Part shown: positions 1-10,802 of the stretch, piece by piece
Numbering within the stretch: position 1 is the stretch's first letter
Layout: every line of letters starts with the position of its first letter
Source of the DNA: Mycobacterium sp. 852002-51057_SCH5723018
GTDB lineage: Bacteria > Actinomycetota > Actinomycetes > Mycobacteriales > Mycobacteriaceae
Reading direction: 5' to 3'
Assembly: GCF_001667035.1 (NCBI RefSeq)
Contig: NZ_LZIR01000022.1
Location: forward strand, 1 to 64,000
DNA: 64,000 nucleotides
Translations under genes and position numbers: made by a program
The notes under the pieces: generated by a model
Databases searched by the model: none
What the model was told of the DNA's origin: nothing
The model's input: only the letters and a program-made list of their open reading frames with translations

Positions 1-498
<498 letters not shown>

Positions 499-519
499 CT
501 ACACGACAAGCCGTCCGCT

Positions 520-1383
520 TCAGTAGGTGTAGAAGCCCTGACGTGATTTTTTGCCCAGCCGACCGGCCTCGACCATGCGCAGCAGCAACGGCGGCGGGGC
601 GTATTGCGGTTCTTTGAATTCCTCGAACATTTTGTCCGCGATGAGTTTGAGGGTGTCCAGGCCAACCAGGTCGGAGAGCCGCAGCGGCCCCATGGGGTGC
701 GACAGCCCGGCGACGACGGCCTTGTCGACGTCCTCGACGCTGGCAAAGCCGGCCTCAACCATCCGGATCGCCGACAGCAGGTAGGGCACCAGCAGCGCGT
801 TCACCACGAAGCCGGACCGGTCGGAGCAGCGCACCACCTGCTTGCCCAGGACGGCGCCGGCGAACTCCTCGGTGCGGGCGGCGGCGCCGTCGTCGGTGAC
901 CAGCGTGCAGACCAGCTCCACCAGCGGCAGCACCGGGACCGGGTTGAAGAAGTGCAGCCCCAGCACGCGCTGTGGGTTCTTGGTGGCCGCGGCGATCTTC
1001 ATGATCGGGATGCTCGACGTGTTCGACGCCAGCACCGCGTCGGGATCGGTGATGACCCGGTCGAGCTCGGCGAAGATCTCGGCCTTGACGGCCTCGTCCT
1101 CGACGATGGCCTCGATCACCAGCTGCCGGTCGGCCAGGTCTTTCAGGTCCGTGGTGAAGGCCAGCTTGCTGAGCGCGCGGTCCCGCTCCCGCTCGGTGAC
1201 CTTGCCCGCGCTGACCCCGCGCTCCAGCGACTTCACGATGCGGTTGCGTCCCGCCGTGATCAGCGCCTCGGTGGGCTCGTACACCGTCACGTCCACACCG
1301 GCGCGGAGGGAGACCTCGGCGATGCCGGAGCCCATCTGCCCGGCCCCGACAACGCCTACCCGCTGGATCGCTGCGTCGCTCAC
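520..1383 (-). CDS. fadB2: 3-hydroxybutyryl-CoA / 3-hydroxyacyl-CoA dehydrogenase FadB2
   Basis: A 287-residue NAD(P)-dependent 3-hydroxyacyl-CoA dehydrogenase, oxidising or reducing short-chain 3-hydroxyacyl-CoA in beta-oxidation. The N-terminal Rossmann motif GVVGAGQMGSGIAE is at residues 9-22, the SNTSS loop lies mid-domain, and the HFFNPVPVLPLVE segment carries the catalytic His. The C-terminal helical dimerisation domain ends GKKSRQGFYTY, typical of the family. Length matches Mtb FadB2 (Rv0468, 286 residues). The start is GTG at 1383. It sits downstream of aceA, but two strong hairpins separate the genes, so co-transcription is probably partial. Confidence 0.95.
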   Translation of the reverse strand: MSDAAIQRVGVVGAGQMGSGIAEVSLRAGVDVTVYEPTEALITAGRNRIVKSLERGVSAGKVTERERDRALSKLAFTTDLKDLADRQLVIEAIVEDEAVKAEIFAELDRVITDPDAVLASNTSSIPIMKIAAATKNPQRVLGLHFFNPVPVLPLVELVCTLVTDDGAAARTEEFAGAVLGKQVVRCSDRSGFVVNALLVPYLLSAIRMVEAGFASVEDVDKAVVAGLSHPMGPLRLSDLVGLDTLKLIADKMFEEFKEPQYAPPPLLLRMVEAGRLGKKSRQGFYTY

Positions 1384-1420
1384 TTGTCGTTCTCTCCAGT
1401 CGTATTGTCGTGCACCGCAA

Positions 1421-1453
1421 TAGGCCCCGCCCAGGTTGGCTGGGCGGGGCCTA
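1421..1453. terminator. Perfect 14-bp inverted repeat between aceA and fadB2
   Basis: TAGGCCCCGCCCAG, five bases GTTGG, then CTGGGCGGGGCCTA form a perfect GC-rich stem-loop. There is no U-tract, which is common for mycobacterial terminators. It lies 38 bases upstream of the fadB2 start and about 85 bases after the aceA stop, so it could terminate or attenuate aceA read-through into fadB2. The structure is seen directly; the function is inferred. Confidence 0.7.
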
Positions 1454-1470
1454 CTCTATTGCCTGGTCCG

Positions 1471-1527
1471 CGAGCAGACGCAAAAGCCCCTATTCATGGA
1501 GCAACGGGGGTACCTTTGCGTCTGCTC
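1471..1527. repeat. Long imperfect palindrome CGAGCAGACGCAAA...TTTGCGTCTGCTCG
   Basis: CGAGCAGACGCAAAAG at 1471-1486 pairs with CTTTGCGTCTGCTCG at 1513-1527, with one bulged A; inner CCCC (1487-1490) and GGGG runs extend the stem. It begins ten bases after the aceA stop in the direction of transcription. From recall, similar GAGCAGACGCAAAA palindromes recur between genes in M. avium complex genomes, so this may be a dispersed repeat acting as a terminator or mRNA 3'-end stabiliser. Confidence 0.6.
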
Positions 1528-1536
1528 GGCGGAGAA

Positions 1537-2823
1537 TCAGTGGAACTGGCCCTCTTCGGTGGAACCGGTCAGCGCCGTCGTCGACGAGTTGGGGTCCACC
1601 GTGGTGGCGATGCGGTCGAAGTAACCGGCACCGACCTCGCGCTGGTGCTTGGTCGCGGTGTAACCCCGCTCCTCGGCGGCGAACTCGCGCTCCTGCAGCT
1701 CGACGTAGGCGCTCATCTGGTTGCGGGCATAGCCGTAGGCCAGATCGAACATCGAGTAGTTCAGCGCGTGGAAGCCGGCCAGTGTGATGAACTGGAACTT
1801 GAATCCCATTGCGGCAAGCTCTTTTTGGAACTTCGCGATGGTGCCGTCGTCGAGGTGCTTACGCCAGTTGAACGACGGCGAGCAGTTGTACGCCAGCATC
1901 TGGTCCGGGTACGCGTCCTTGACCGACTCGGAGAACTTCCGCGCGACCTCGAGGTCCGGGGTACCGGTCTCCATCCAGATCAGGTCGGAGAACGGCGCGT
2001 AGGCCTTGGCCCGCGCGATGCAGGGCTCGATGCCGTTCTTGGTCCGGTAGAAGCCCTCCTTGGTGCGCTCACCGGTGATGAACGGCTGGTCGCGCTCGTC
2101 GACGTCAGAGGTGATCAGCGTGGCCGCTTCGGCGTCGGTGCGAGCGATCACGACGGTCGGCACGCCGCAGACGTCGGCGGCCAGCCGGGCCGAGGTCAGC
2201 GTGCGGATGTGCTGCTGGGTCGGAATCAAGACCTTGCCGCCCAGGTGGCCGCACTTCTTCTCCGACGCCAGCTGGTCCTCCCAGTGCGACCCGGCGACGC
2301 CGGCCGCGATCAGGGCCTTCTGCAGCTCGTAGACGTTGAGCGCGCCACCGAAGCCGGCCTCGCCGTCGGCGACGATCGGCGCCAGCCAGTTCTCCACCGA
2401 CTTGTCGCCCTCGACTTTGGCGATCTGGTCGGCGCGCTGCAGCGCGTTGTTGATCCGCCGCACCACCTGCGGCACCGAGTTGGCCGGGTACAGGCTCTGG
2501 TCGGGGTAGGTGTGGCCGGACAGGTTGGCGTCACCGGCGACCTGCCAACCCGACAGGTAAATGGCCTTCAGCCCGGCGCGGACCTGCTGGACGGCCTGGT
2601 TGCCGGTCAGCGCGCCGAGCGCGTTGACCCACTCCAGGTCGTGCAGCTGCTCCCACAACACCTCCGCGCCGCGGCGGGCCAGGGTGTGCTCCTCGACCAC
2701 GGTGCCTTGCAGCGCGACGACGTCCTCGGCGGTGTAGGTGCGGGTGATGTCCTTCCAGCGCGGGTTCGTGTCCCAGTCGTGCTGGATCTGCTCGGCGCTC
2801 TTGGGGGTGCCAACGACAGACAT
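1537..2823 (-). CDS. aceA: Isocitrate lyase (glyoxylate cycle)
   Basis: A 428-residue isocitrate lyase, cleaving isocitrate to succinate and glyoxylate when cells grow on fatty acids or acetate. The active-site motif KKCGH is at residues 189-193 with catalytic Cys191, the same numbering as in Mtb Icl1 (Rv0467). The [15 protein letters not shown] segment (146-160) carries Mg2+-binding acidic residues. The start ATG at 2823 follows an AAGGAG ribosome-binding site. The upstream region of about 290 bases is unusually rich in TTGC/GCAA boxes of the kind bound by RamB, whose gene lies divergently about 1.2 kb away. Orthology is supported by sequence and neighbourhood. Confidence 0.97.
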   Translation of the reverse strand: MSVVGTPKSAEQIQHDWDTNPRWKDITRTYTAEDVVALQGTVVEEHTLARRGAEVLWEQLHDLEWVNALGALTGNQAVQQVRAGLKAIYLSGWQVAGDANLSGHTYPDQSLYPANSVPQVVRRINNALQRADQIAKVEGDKSVENWLAPIVADGEAGFGGALNVYELQKALIAAGVAGSHWEDQLASEKKCGHLGGKVLIPTQQHIRTLTSARLAADVCGVPTVVIARTDAEAATLITSDVDERDQPFITGERTKEGFYRTKNGIEPCIARAKAYAPFSDLIWMETGTPDLEVARKFSESVKDAYPDQMLAYNCSPSFNWRKHLDDGTIAKFQKELAAMGFKFQFITLAGFHALNYSMFDLAYGYARNQMSAYVELQEREFAAEERGYTATKHQREVGAGYFDRIATTVDPNSSTTALTGSTEEGQFH

Positions 2824-2849
2824 TGGGCTTACTCCTTATACGGTTTTCA

Positions 2850-2871
2850 GTTGCTGAACTGTTGCTGAACT
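2850..2871. repeat. Tandem 11-bp repeat in the aceA leader
   Basis: GTTGCTGAACT occurs twice back to back (2850-2860 and 2861-2871), about 27 bases upstream of the aceA start codon and likely inside the 5' leader. It could be a protein-binding or structural element; no function is assigned. Confidence 0.5.
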
Positions 2872-2970
2872 GCGCCGCCACCCGCCTTGCGGCGGTAGCT
2901 AGGGGCTCAACTTCACTGGCGTGCTAACTCGACCATGGCACAGCTTGTTGATGCAGGTCCACCCGTTTCA

Positions 2971-3033
2971 TTTGCCAATTTCGGCAACAACTTCGCGCGA
3001 TTTTGCGAATCTTGCAAAGGTTACCAACAACTT
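2971..3033. promoter_or_regulatory. Candidate RamB operator cluster upstream of aceA
   Basis: Several RamB-like boxes cluster here: TTTGCCAA (2971-2978), inside an inverted repeat TTGCC-N6-GGCAA at 2972-2987; TTTTGCGAA (3001-3009); and CTTGCAAAG (3011-3019). An imperfect direct repeat with period 40 ends in ACCAACAACTT / GGCAACAACTT (about 2980-2993 and 3020-3033). In corynebacteria and Mtb, RamB binds TTTGC(A/C)AA-type motifs and controls isocitrate lyase. The match here is by eye; binding is inferred. Confidence 0.55.
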
Positions 3034-3109
3034 AACCGTTTCAGAAACTACCGGTCAGTAACCGCATATCCGCACGTCAGCGCGGCAATTCTCGGTAACG
3101 GCGGTCCGG

Positions 3110-3904
3110 CTACAGAGCGAAGATTGCGGCGACGGCTTTTGTCTCGTCACCGACCGCGTATGTGAGCGTTGTAACAGGGCGATCGGCCAGCTCGGGACCG
3201 AATTGCTCGGTCGAGCCGGCGGGGTGGACGTGCGAGATGATCTCCAGTTTGTCGCCCAGCGCGACCGGTGCCTCATGTTCGATCGTGACCCGCAGCGGCC
3301 TTTGCAACAGCTCCTGATGCGAGGCCAGGTAGTCCTCGATCACGCTCCAGTACACCGAGTTGTTCATGTGGTCGAACAGGTCGATGTCGGTGACCCGGAC
3401 CGGAAACTCGTGGATCTCGGCGGCGTCGTCGCGGCTGCCCGGCTTCAGGTAGCCCTTCCAGCGCAGCCGGTCGATGCTGGTGGTCTTGTGCAGACCCGCC
3501 AGGAAGTCGTCGGCGATGCGGGCCGGCATCTGGGTTTCCCGGTTGATATTGATCCAGAACGCCTCGGACTCGATCAGCCCGCCCTTGCGGCCGTCGATGC
3601 GAACCCGCATCTCACACCACCGGTTCGACGTCCCCGAACACCATCTGCGCAGGCGCAGCATGTCCTGAAACTCGATGGGCCGGATGAGATCAGCCATGGT
3701 GCGACGGACTATCCACAGCGGATGGGTCTCCTCGAAGCCCATCTCGCGCAGCTGGTCTTGGCCGATGTCCTGGATATGGCGGCAGGCCGCGTCCAGCCGC
3801 AGCCGCCCCGTGCGGTCGATATCGCCGACCCGCAGCGGCCATTCGCGATCGAATACATCGGGGTGACCGTCGGGCACGGGCATCAGTGTTTTGTCCAGGC
3901 TCAC
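3110..3904 (-). CDS. Acyl-ACP thioesterase of the FatA family (Rv0466-like)
   Basis: A 264-residue double hot-dog protein of the acyl-ACP thioesterase family, expected to release fatty acids from an acyl carrier. The C-terminal hot-dog carries DIDLFDHMNNSVYW, matching the family's D-x-x-x-HxNN motif, with the conserved Asn and His. It starts with GTG at 3904 (MSLDKTLMPVPDG). It lies between aceA and the divergent ramB as Rv0466 does in Mtb, which suggests a link to fatty-acid carbon metabolism. The substrate is not evident from sequence. The 162 bases to ramB hold ramB's promoter and probably this gene's too. Confidence 0.85.
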   Translation of the reverse strand: MSLDKTLMPVPDGHPDVFDREWPLRVGDIDRTGRLRLDAACRHIQDIGQDQLREMGFEETHPLWIVRRTMADLIRPIEFQDMLRLRRWCSGTSNRWCEMRVRIDGRKGGLIESEAFWININRETQMPARIADDFLAGLHKTTSIDRLRWKGYLKPGSRDDAAEIHEFPVRVTDIDLFDHMNNSVYWSVIEDYLASHQELLQRPLRVTIEHEAPVALGDKLEIISHVHPAGSTEQFGPELADRPVTTLTYAVGDETKAVAAIFAL

Positions 3905-4025
3905 GGCTACGCTCCCCGTTTTCCTCCTCGTCGGTACCTCAGGTTAACCCTGGGGCCCGCTGCGAATGATGCCAAATCGCATCTGACGAACACCAATCGT
4001 GAGGGATTCGGCGGCCATGCCAACT

Positions 4026-4046
4026 CTGCGAACCGCGTCTTCGCAG
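4026..4046. promoter_or_regulatory. Inverted repeat CTGCGAA-N7-TTCGCAG upstream of ramB
   Basis: A perfect 7-bp inverted repeat whose half-site contains TGCGAA, the same core as the TTTTGCGAA box upstream of aceA. It overlaps the likely -35 region of ramB (putative -10 TACGCT at 4054-4059). This fits RamB autoregulation, which is known for Mtb RamB. Binding is inferred. Confidence 0.55.
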
Positions 4047-4053
4047 CGGCGGG

Positions 4054-4069
4054 TACGCTTCGTTAAGTG
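4054..4069 (+). promoter_or_regulatory. Putative leaderless promoter of ramB
   Basis: The hexamer TACGCT (4054-4059) fits the mycobacterial TANNNT -10 and ends seven bases before the GTG start codon at 4067. This places transcription start at or next to the start codon, so the mRNA is probably leaderless. Confidence 0.5.
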
Positions 4070-5491
4070 GCCAAAACCTTCGTCGGCTCCCGCGTTCGCC
4101 AGCTGCGCAACGAGCGCGGATTCAGCCAGGCCGGGCTGGCCCAGATGCTCGAGATCTCGCCGAGTTACCTCAACCAGATCGAGCACGACGTCCGCCCCCT
4201 GACGGTGGCCGTGCTGCTGCGCATCACCGAGGTGTTCGGGGTGGACGCGACGTTCTTCGCCTCGCACGACGACACTCGGCTGGTCGCCGAGCTGCGCGAG
4301 GTGACGATGGACCGCGATCTGGACATCGACGTCGACCCGACCGAAGTGGCCGAGATGGTCGGCGCCCATCCCACGCTGGCCCGCGCCGTGGTCAACCTGC
4401 ACCGGCGGTACCGCATCACCACCGCCCAATTGGCCGCGGCCACCGAGGAGCGGTTCTCCGACGGCAGCGGCAGCGGGTCGATCACCATGCCCCACGAAGA
4501 GGTGCGCGACTACTTCTACCAGCGCCAGAACTACCTGCACGAGCTCGACACCGCCGCCGAAGACCTCACCGTCAAGATGCGGTTGCACCACGGCGACCTG
4601 GCCCGCGAGCTGACCCGCCGGCTCACCGAGGTGCACGGGGTGCACATCACCCGGCGCATCGACCTCGGCGACACCGTCCTGCACCGCTTCGATCCCAAGA
4701 CCAAGACGCTGGAAATCAGCAATCACCTGTCCTTGGGTCAGCAGGTATTCAAGCTGGCCGCCGAACTGGCGTACCTGGAGTTCGGAGACCTGATCGACAG
4801 CCTGGTCGCCGAAGGCAAGTTCACCAGCGACGAGTCGCACACACTGGCGCGGCTGGGGCTGGCCAATTACTTCGCCGCGGCCGCGGTGCTCCCCTACCGC
4901 CAATTCCACGACGTCGCAGAGAATTTCCGTTACGACGTCGAGCGGCTGTCGTCGTTCTACTCGGTCAGCTACGAGACCATCGCGCACCGGCTCTCCACGC
5001 TGCAGCGGCCGACGATGCGGGGGGTGCCGTTCTCCTTCGTCCGGGTGGACCGGGCCGGCAACATGTCGAAACGCCAGTCCGCCACCGGTTTTCACTTCTC
5101 CTCCAGCGGCGGCACGTGCCCGCTGTGGAACGTCTACGAGACGTTCGCCAACCCGGGCAAGATCCTGGTGCAGATCGCCCAGATGCCCGACGGCCGCAAC
5201 TACATGTGGGTGGCCCGCACCGTGGAGCGCCGCGCCGCGCGGTATGGTCAGCCCGGTAAAACCTTCGCGATCGGCCTGGGCTGCGAGCTTCGCCACGCGC
5301 ACCGGCTCGTCTACTCGGAAGGATTGGACTTGTCGGGCGACCCGAATGTTGCAGCCACACCGATCGGCGCGGGCTGCCGGGTCTGCGAACGCGACAACTG
5401 CCCGCAGCGGGCGTTCCCGGCGTTGGGTCGCGCCCTCGATCTCGACGAGCACCGCAGCACCGTCTCCCCCTACCTGGTGAAGCAAGCGTGA
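4067..5491 (+). CDS. ramB: RamB, acyl-CoA-responsive regulator of acetate/fatty-acid metabolism
   Basis: A 474-residue cytoplasmic transcription factor. An N-terminal XRE-type helix-turn-helix spans about residues 8-62 (QAGLAQMLEISPSYLNQIE). A central IrrE/ImmA-like region spans about 190-310, and the C-terminal ScfR/DUF2083-type domain (about 320-470) includes a Cys-rich stretch GCRVCERDNCPQRAFP. This architecture matches RamB of Mtb (Rv0465c) and C. glutamicum, which controls aceA and other glyoxylate or acetate genes. The start is GTG at 4067, chosen because it directly precedes the HTH and has a well-placed -10. It is divergent from the thioesterase-aceA block and overlaps the next gene by four bases (GTGA), so the two are coupled. 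Confidence 0.95.
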   Translation: MAKTFVGSRVRQLRNERGFSQAGLAQMLEISPSYLNQIEHDVRPLTVAVLLRITEVFGVDATFFASHDDTRLVAELREVTMDRDLDIDVDPTEVAEMVGAHPTLARAVVNLHRRYRITTAQLAAATEERFSDGSGSGSITMPHEEVRDYFYQRQNYLHELDTAAEDLTVKMRLHHGDLARELTRRLTEVHGVHITRRIDLGDTVLHRFDPKTKTLEISNHLSLGQQVFKLAAELAYLEFGDLIDSLVAEGKFTSDESHTLARLGLANYFAAAAVLPYRQFHDVAENFRYDVERLSSFYSVSYETIAHRLSTLQRPTMRGVPFSFVRVDRAGNMSKRQSATGFHFSSSGGTCPLWNVYETFANPGKILVQIAQMPDGRNYMWVARTVERRAARYGQPGKTFAIGLGCELRHAHRLVYSEGLDLSGDPNVAATPIGAGCRVCERDNCPQRAFPALGRALDLDEHRSTVSPYLVKQA

Positions 5492-6063
5492 CCAGCGCCC
5501 CAGACGGCCCCGTCGGTCGCATCCCGTCGGGGCGGTTTCGCGAGCTGGGCCCGATCAACTGGGTGATCGCCAAGTTCGGCGCGCGCACGGTCCGCGCGCC
5601 GGAGATGCATCTGATGACGACGTTGGGTCAGCACCGGCTGCTGTTTTTGGTGTGGCTGCTCTACAGCGGACGGCTGCTGCGGGGCCGGCTGCCCGCCATC
5701 GATACCGAGCTGGTGATCCTGCGGGTCGCGCACCTGCGCGCCTGCGAATACGAGCTGCAGCACCATCGGCGGATGGCCGCCAAGCAGGGGTTGGACGCGC
5801 AAATTCAGTCTACGATTTTCGCGTGGCCCGACGCCGCAGCGGACGCGGCGAACCAACTGAGCTCCCGGCAACGGACGTTGCTGGCGGCGACGGACGAACT
5901 GGTCGAGGAGCGCACGATCACCGCCGCTACCTGGCAGCGGCTCGCGACTCACCTGAATCGGCGTGAGCTGATCGAATTCTGCTTGCTCACAAGCCAATAC
6001 GACGGGCTGGCGGCGACCATGTCCGCGCTCGACATCCCGCTGGACAATCCGCGTCAGGCGTAG
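5488..6063 (+). CDS. Carboxymuconolactone decarboxylase / AhpD-like protein (Rv0464c-like)
   Basis: A 191-residue all-helical protein of the CMD/AhpD-like fold. The core motif reads LRACEYELQHHRRMA (about residues 80-94), where active AhpD enzymes have CxxC; here only the first Cys is present. A redox-relay peroxidase role is therefore doubtful, and a non-redox CMD-like role is possible. The GTG start at 5488 lies inside the ramB stop region (GTGA overlap), so it is translated with ramB. Its 3' end overlaps the convergent small membrane gene by ten bases. Confidence 0.8.
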   Translation: MTSAPDGPVGRIPSGRFRELGPINWVIAKFGARTVRAPEMHLMTTLGQHRLLFLVWLLYSGRLLRGRLPAIDTELVILRVAHLRACEYELQHHRRMAAKQGLDAQIQSTIFAWPDAAADAANQLSSRQRTLLAATDELVEERTITAATWQRLATHLNRRELIEFCLLTSQYDGLAATMSALDIPLDNPRQA

Positions 6064-6326
6064 ACGTCGGCTAAGACGGCCAGGGTCAGCACCACCGGAA
6101 GCACGGGCAGGCCGAACCCGAACGCCGACCACGCGTACTTGCGGCGCCGCCGCTGCACCAGGCCCCACAGCACGGCGCCGATCCCCAGCGCCACCGACAG
6201 CAGCAACACCGTCGGCGCCCATCGGCCCACTGCCGCGTTGTCGTCGGCGAGCGAAAAGGCCACCAGCCACAGCACGTAGCCCGCGGCGACCCCGCCGATG
6301 GCGCCCACAACAATGTCGCTGCGCAT
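6054..6326 (-). CDS. Small three-TM membrane protein (Rv0463-like)
   Basis: A 90-residue hydrophobic protein starting MRSDIVVGAIGG. Three predicted transmembrane segments lie at about residues 5-26, 38-57 and 66-88, with a basic loop RRRRKYAW before the last. It starts five bases downstream of the lpdC stop, so it is almost certainly co-transcribed with it. A longer in-frame start exists upstream but would run deep into lpdC. No function is known. It overlaps the convergent AhpD-like gene by ten bases at the 3' ends. Confidence 0.8.
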   Translation of the reverse strand: MRSDIVVGAIGGVAAGYVLWLVAFSLADDNAAVGRWAPTVLLLSVALGIGAVLWGLVQRRRRKYAWSAFGFGLPVLPVVLTLAVLADVYA

Positions 6327-6331
6327 CAGTC

Positions 6332-7738
<1,407 letters not shown>

Positions 7739-7769
7739 GAGCCCACCCTAGTGCGCGCCCACCGCCCCC

Positions 7770-7820
7770 AGGGCCCCGAGTGTGGGCCCTAGGTATCCGG
7801 ACGGCCTTGAATTCGGCCGT
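7770..7820. terminator. Two adjacent hairpins after the Rv0461-like gene
   Basis: AGGGCCC (7770-7776) pairs with GGGCCCT (7784-7790), and ACGGCC (7801-7806) pairs with GGCCGT (7815-7820) around TTGAATTC. They lie between the stop of the membrane protein gene (7860) and the lpdC start (7738). They may terminate the upstream operon, leaving lpdC with its own promoter. Function is inferred. Confidence 0.45.
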
Positions 7821-7859
7821 AAGCCCCACGCTCGCGGGCCCTTACTCCGCGCCAGCGGC

Positions 7860-8441
7860 CTAGTACGGGATGACGCCGATCACGCAGTGGCCCGTGCGCG
7901 CGCAGTAGTAATAGCCGTACAGCGGCGCCGCGGCGGCCAGGGCGGCAAACGGCGCCGACATCACCGCCAGCGACAGCGCCGAGATCAGCGGCCGGCCCTC
8001 GGCCATCGCCAGCATCACGCCACCCACCGCGCACGCCACGACGTAGACCAGGACCGCGAACACCGCCAGGGTCTTGTCGGTGCTGTGGTACCACCAATAG
8101 AACAGCGCGAGCCCGACGGGGGCCGCGACGATCCACACGCCCAGCAGCACCAGGACCAGCTTCCACCACCTCAGAAAGACGTAGCGACCGGGAACGGTGA
8201 CCGGGTGCACGGGCGCCGCGCCGGGGCCGGCATCCCGCTCCGGCGTGCCCGGCGGGGTGGGCTCGGGCGTCTCGGCCGCGGGCTGCGCGGACTTCGGGGC
8301 CCCGGAGTCCTTGGAGTCCTCGTCATCCGAGAAGTCCGGCACCCACGATTGCGTCCCGGTGTCCTCGGCGTCCTCGTCATCCGAGAAGTCCGGCACGAAC
8401 GCCTGAGTGCCCGGGTTCGACGGGTGGTCGTCGTCAGCCAC
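7860..8441 (-). CDS. Membrane protein with duplicated acidic N-terminal repeat (Rv0461-like)
   Basis: A 193-residue protein with a soluble acidic N-terminus and a membrane C-terminus. Residues about 10-46 hold two near-identical 17-18-residue repeats built on GTQ-x-x-VPDFSDDED. A Pro/Ala-rich linker runs to about residue 85, followed by three or four hydrophobic segments (about 90-112, 125-148, 155-178). The tail carries YYYCARTGHC. It starts with GTG at 8441 and overlaps the upstream hydrophobic gene by eight bases. Position matches Rv0461 in Mtb. The function is unknown; the conserved acidic repeats suggest a cytoplasmic docking site (inference). Confidence 0.8.
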   Translation of the reverse strand: MADDDHPSNPGTQAFVPDFSDDEDAEDTGTQSWVPDFSDDEDSKDSGAPKSAQPAAETPEPTPPGTPERDAGPGAAPVHPVTVPGRYVFLRWWKLVLVLLGVWIVAAPVGLALFYWWYHSTDKTLAVFAVLVYVVACAVGGVMLAMAEGRPLISALSLAVMSAPFAALAAAAPLYGYYYCARTGHCVIGVIPY

Positions 8442-8712
8442 CGGAGGCCACCTGCAGGGCGACGAGCACGCCGAACCAGCCGGGCCCGAGCGACAGGACG
8501 AACGCGCCCAGCGCGGTGATCCAGCGCCGTCCGGAAAACAGAGTGGTCAGCAGCCCGGTCACGGTGGGCACCCCGACCACCAGCGCGATGACGACATCGG
8601 GATGCATCCGCGCGTGGACCAGCACGGTGAACGCGACGCCGGCCAAAAACCCGGCGGCACAACCGATCAGCATGGCGCCGGCCAGCAGCCAGGGGCGGGG
8701 CAGCGGGATCAC
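8434..8712 (-). CDS. Small hydrophobic membrane protein (Rv0460-like)
   Basis: A 92-residue protein, almost wholly hydrophobic, with three likely transmembrane segments (about residues 8-30, 40-62 and 68-90). It starts with GTG at 8712, ten bases after the DUF779 gene, and overlaps the next gene by eight bases, so it belongs to the aldehyde dehydrogenase operon. No motif gives a function. The position corresponds to Rv0460 of Mtb. Confidence 0.75.
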   Translation of the reverse strand: MIPLPRPWLLAGAMLIGCAAGFLAGVAFTVLVHARMHPDVVIALVVGVPTVTGLLTTLFSGRRWITALGAFVLSLGPGWFGVLVALQVASGG

Positions 8713-8722
8713 GCCGACGACC

Positions 8723-9177
8723 TTACTTGTCCAGGGCCATCACCTGGCCGCGCACCGACGGGCGTTCGCCCCGCTCGTAGGCAGCGCCGGTGATCACCGG
8801 CGCGGCCCCCAGCTGGGCCATCTCTTCGTCGGTGAAGACGCGCCCGCGGGACAGGAACCGCACGCCTTCCGGGGCCTCCAGGCTGAACCCGCCGCCGCGG
8901 CCCGGCACCACGTCGATGATCAGCTGGGTGTGCTTCCAGGCGGCGAACTGCGGACCCGAAATCCACACCGGCACCCCGTCCGCAACGTCGAGCACCCCGA
9001 GCAGCACGTCGCGGTCGCCGACGATGAAGTCCCCGCGCGGGTAGCACATCGGCGACGACCCGTCGCAGCAGCCGCCGGACTGATGGAACATCACCGGGCC
9101 GTGACGCTCGTGCAGGCGCGCCAGCAGGTCGGCGGCCGCGGCCGTCATGACCGCACCCGACGGAGCCCCCGCGCTCA

Positions 9178-9178
<1 letters not shown>
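8723..9178 (-). CDS. DUF779 protein coupled to aldehyde dehydrogenase (Rv0459-like)
   Basis: A 151-residue DUF779 protein. The conserved Cys-rich motif QSGGCCDGSSPMCY (about residues 33-46) suggests metal or thiol chemistry. This family is often encoded beside aldehyde dehydrogenases. Here its ATG overlaps the TGA of the aldehyde dehydrogenase gene by one base (TGATG), indicating translational coupling and probably a shared pathway. The biochemical role is not established; an accessory or partner of the dehydrogenase is inferred. Confidence 0.85.
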
Positions 9179-10701
<1,523 letters not shown>

Positions 10702-10802
10702 TGCCCGTCTCCTCCTTCTCTCCTCGTGTAACACACCTCACACTACCGCCGCGCCCAGCCGTACAGTGGGCGCCGGAGCTCACAGCACTGGGATGGTGAC
10801 GA

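Noticed and set aside
604..2868. 754-codon plus-strand open frame opposite fadB2 and aceA
   Set aside because: Product is rich in low-complexity Gly/Arg/Val/Asp with no domain; it is an antisense shadow of two certain genes, a common high-GC artefact.
5488..6063. Active AhpD peroxidase
   Set aside because: The expected CxxC is not present in the core motif (only one Cys), so only the fold is claimed.
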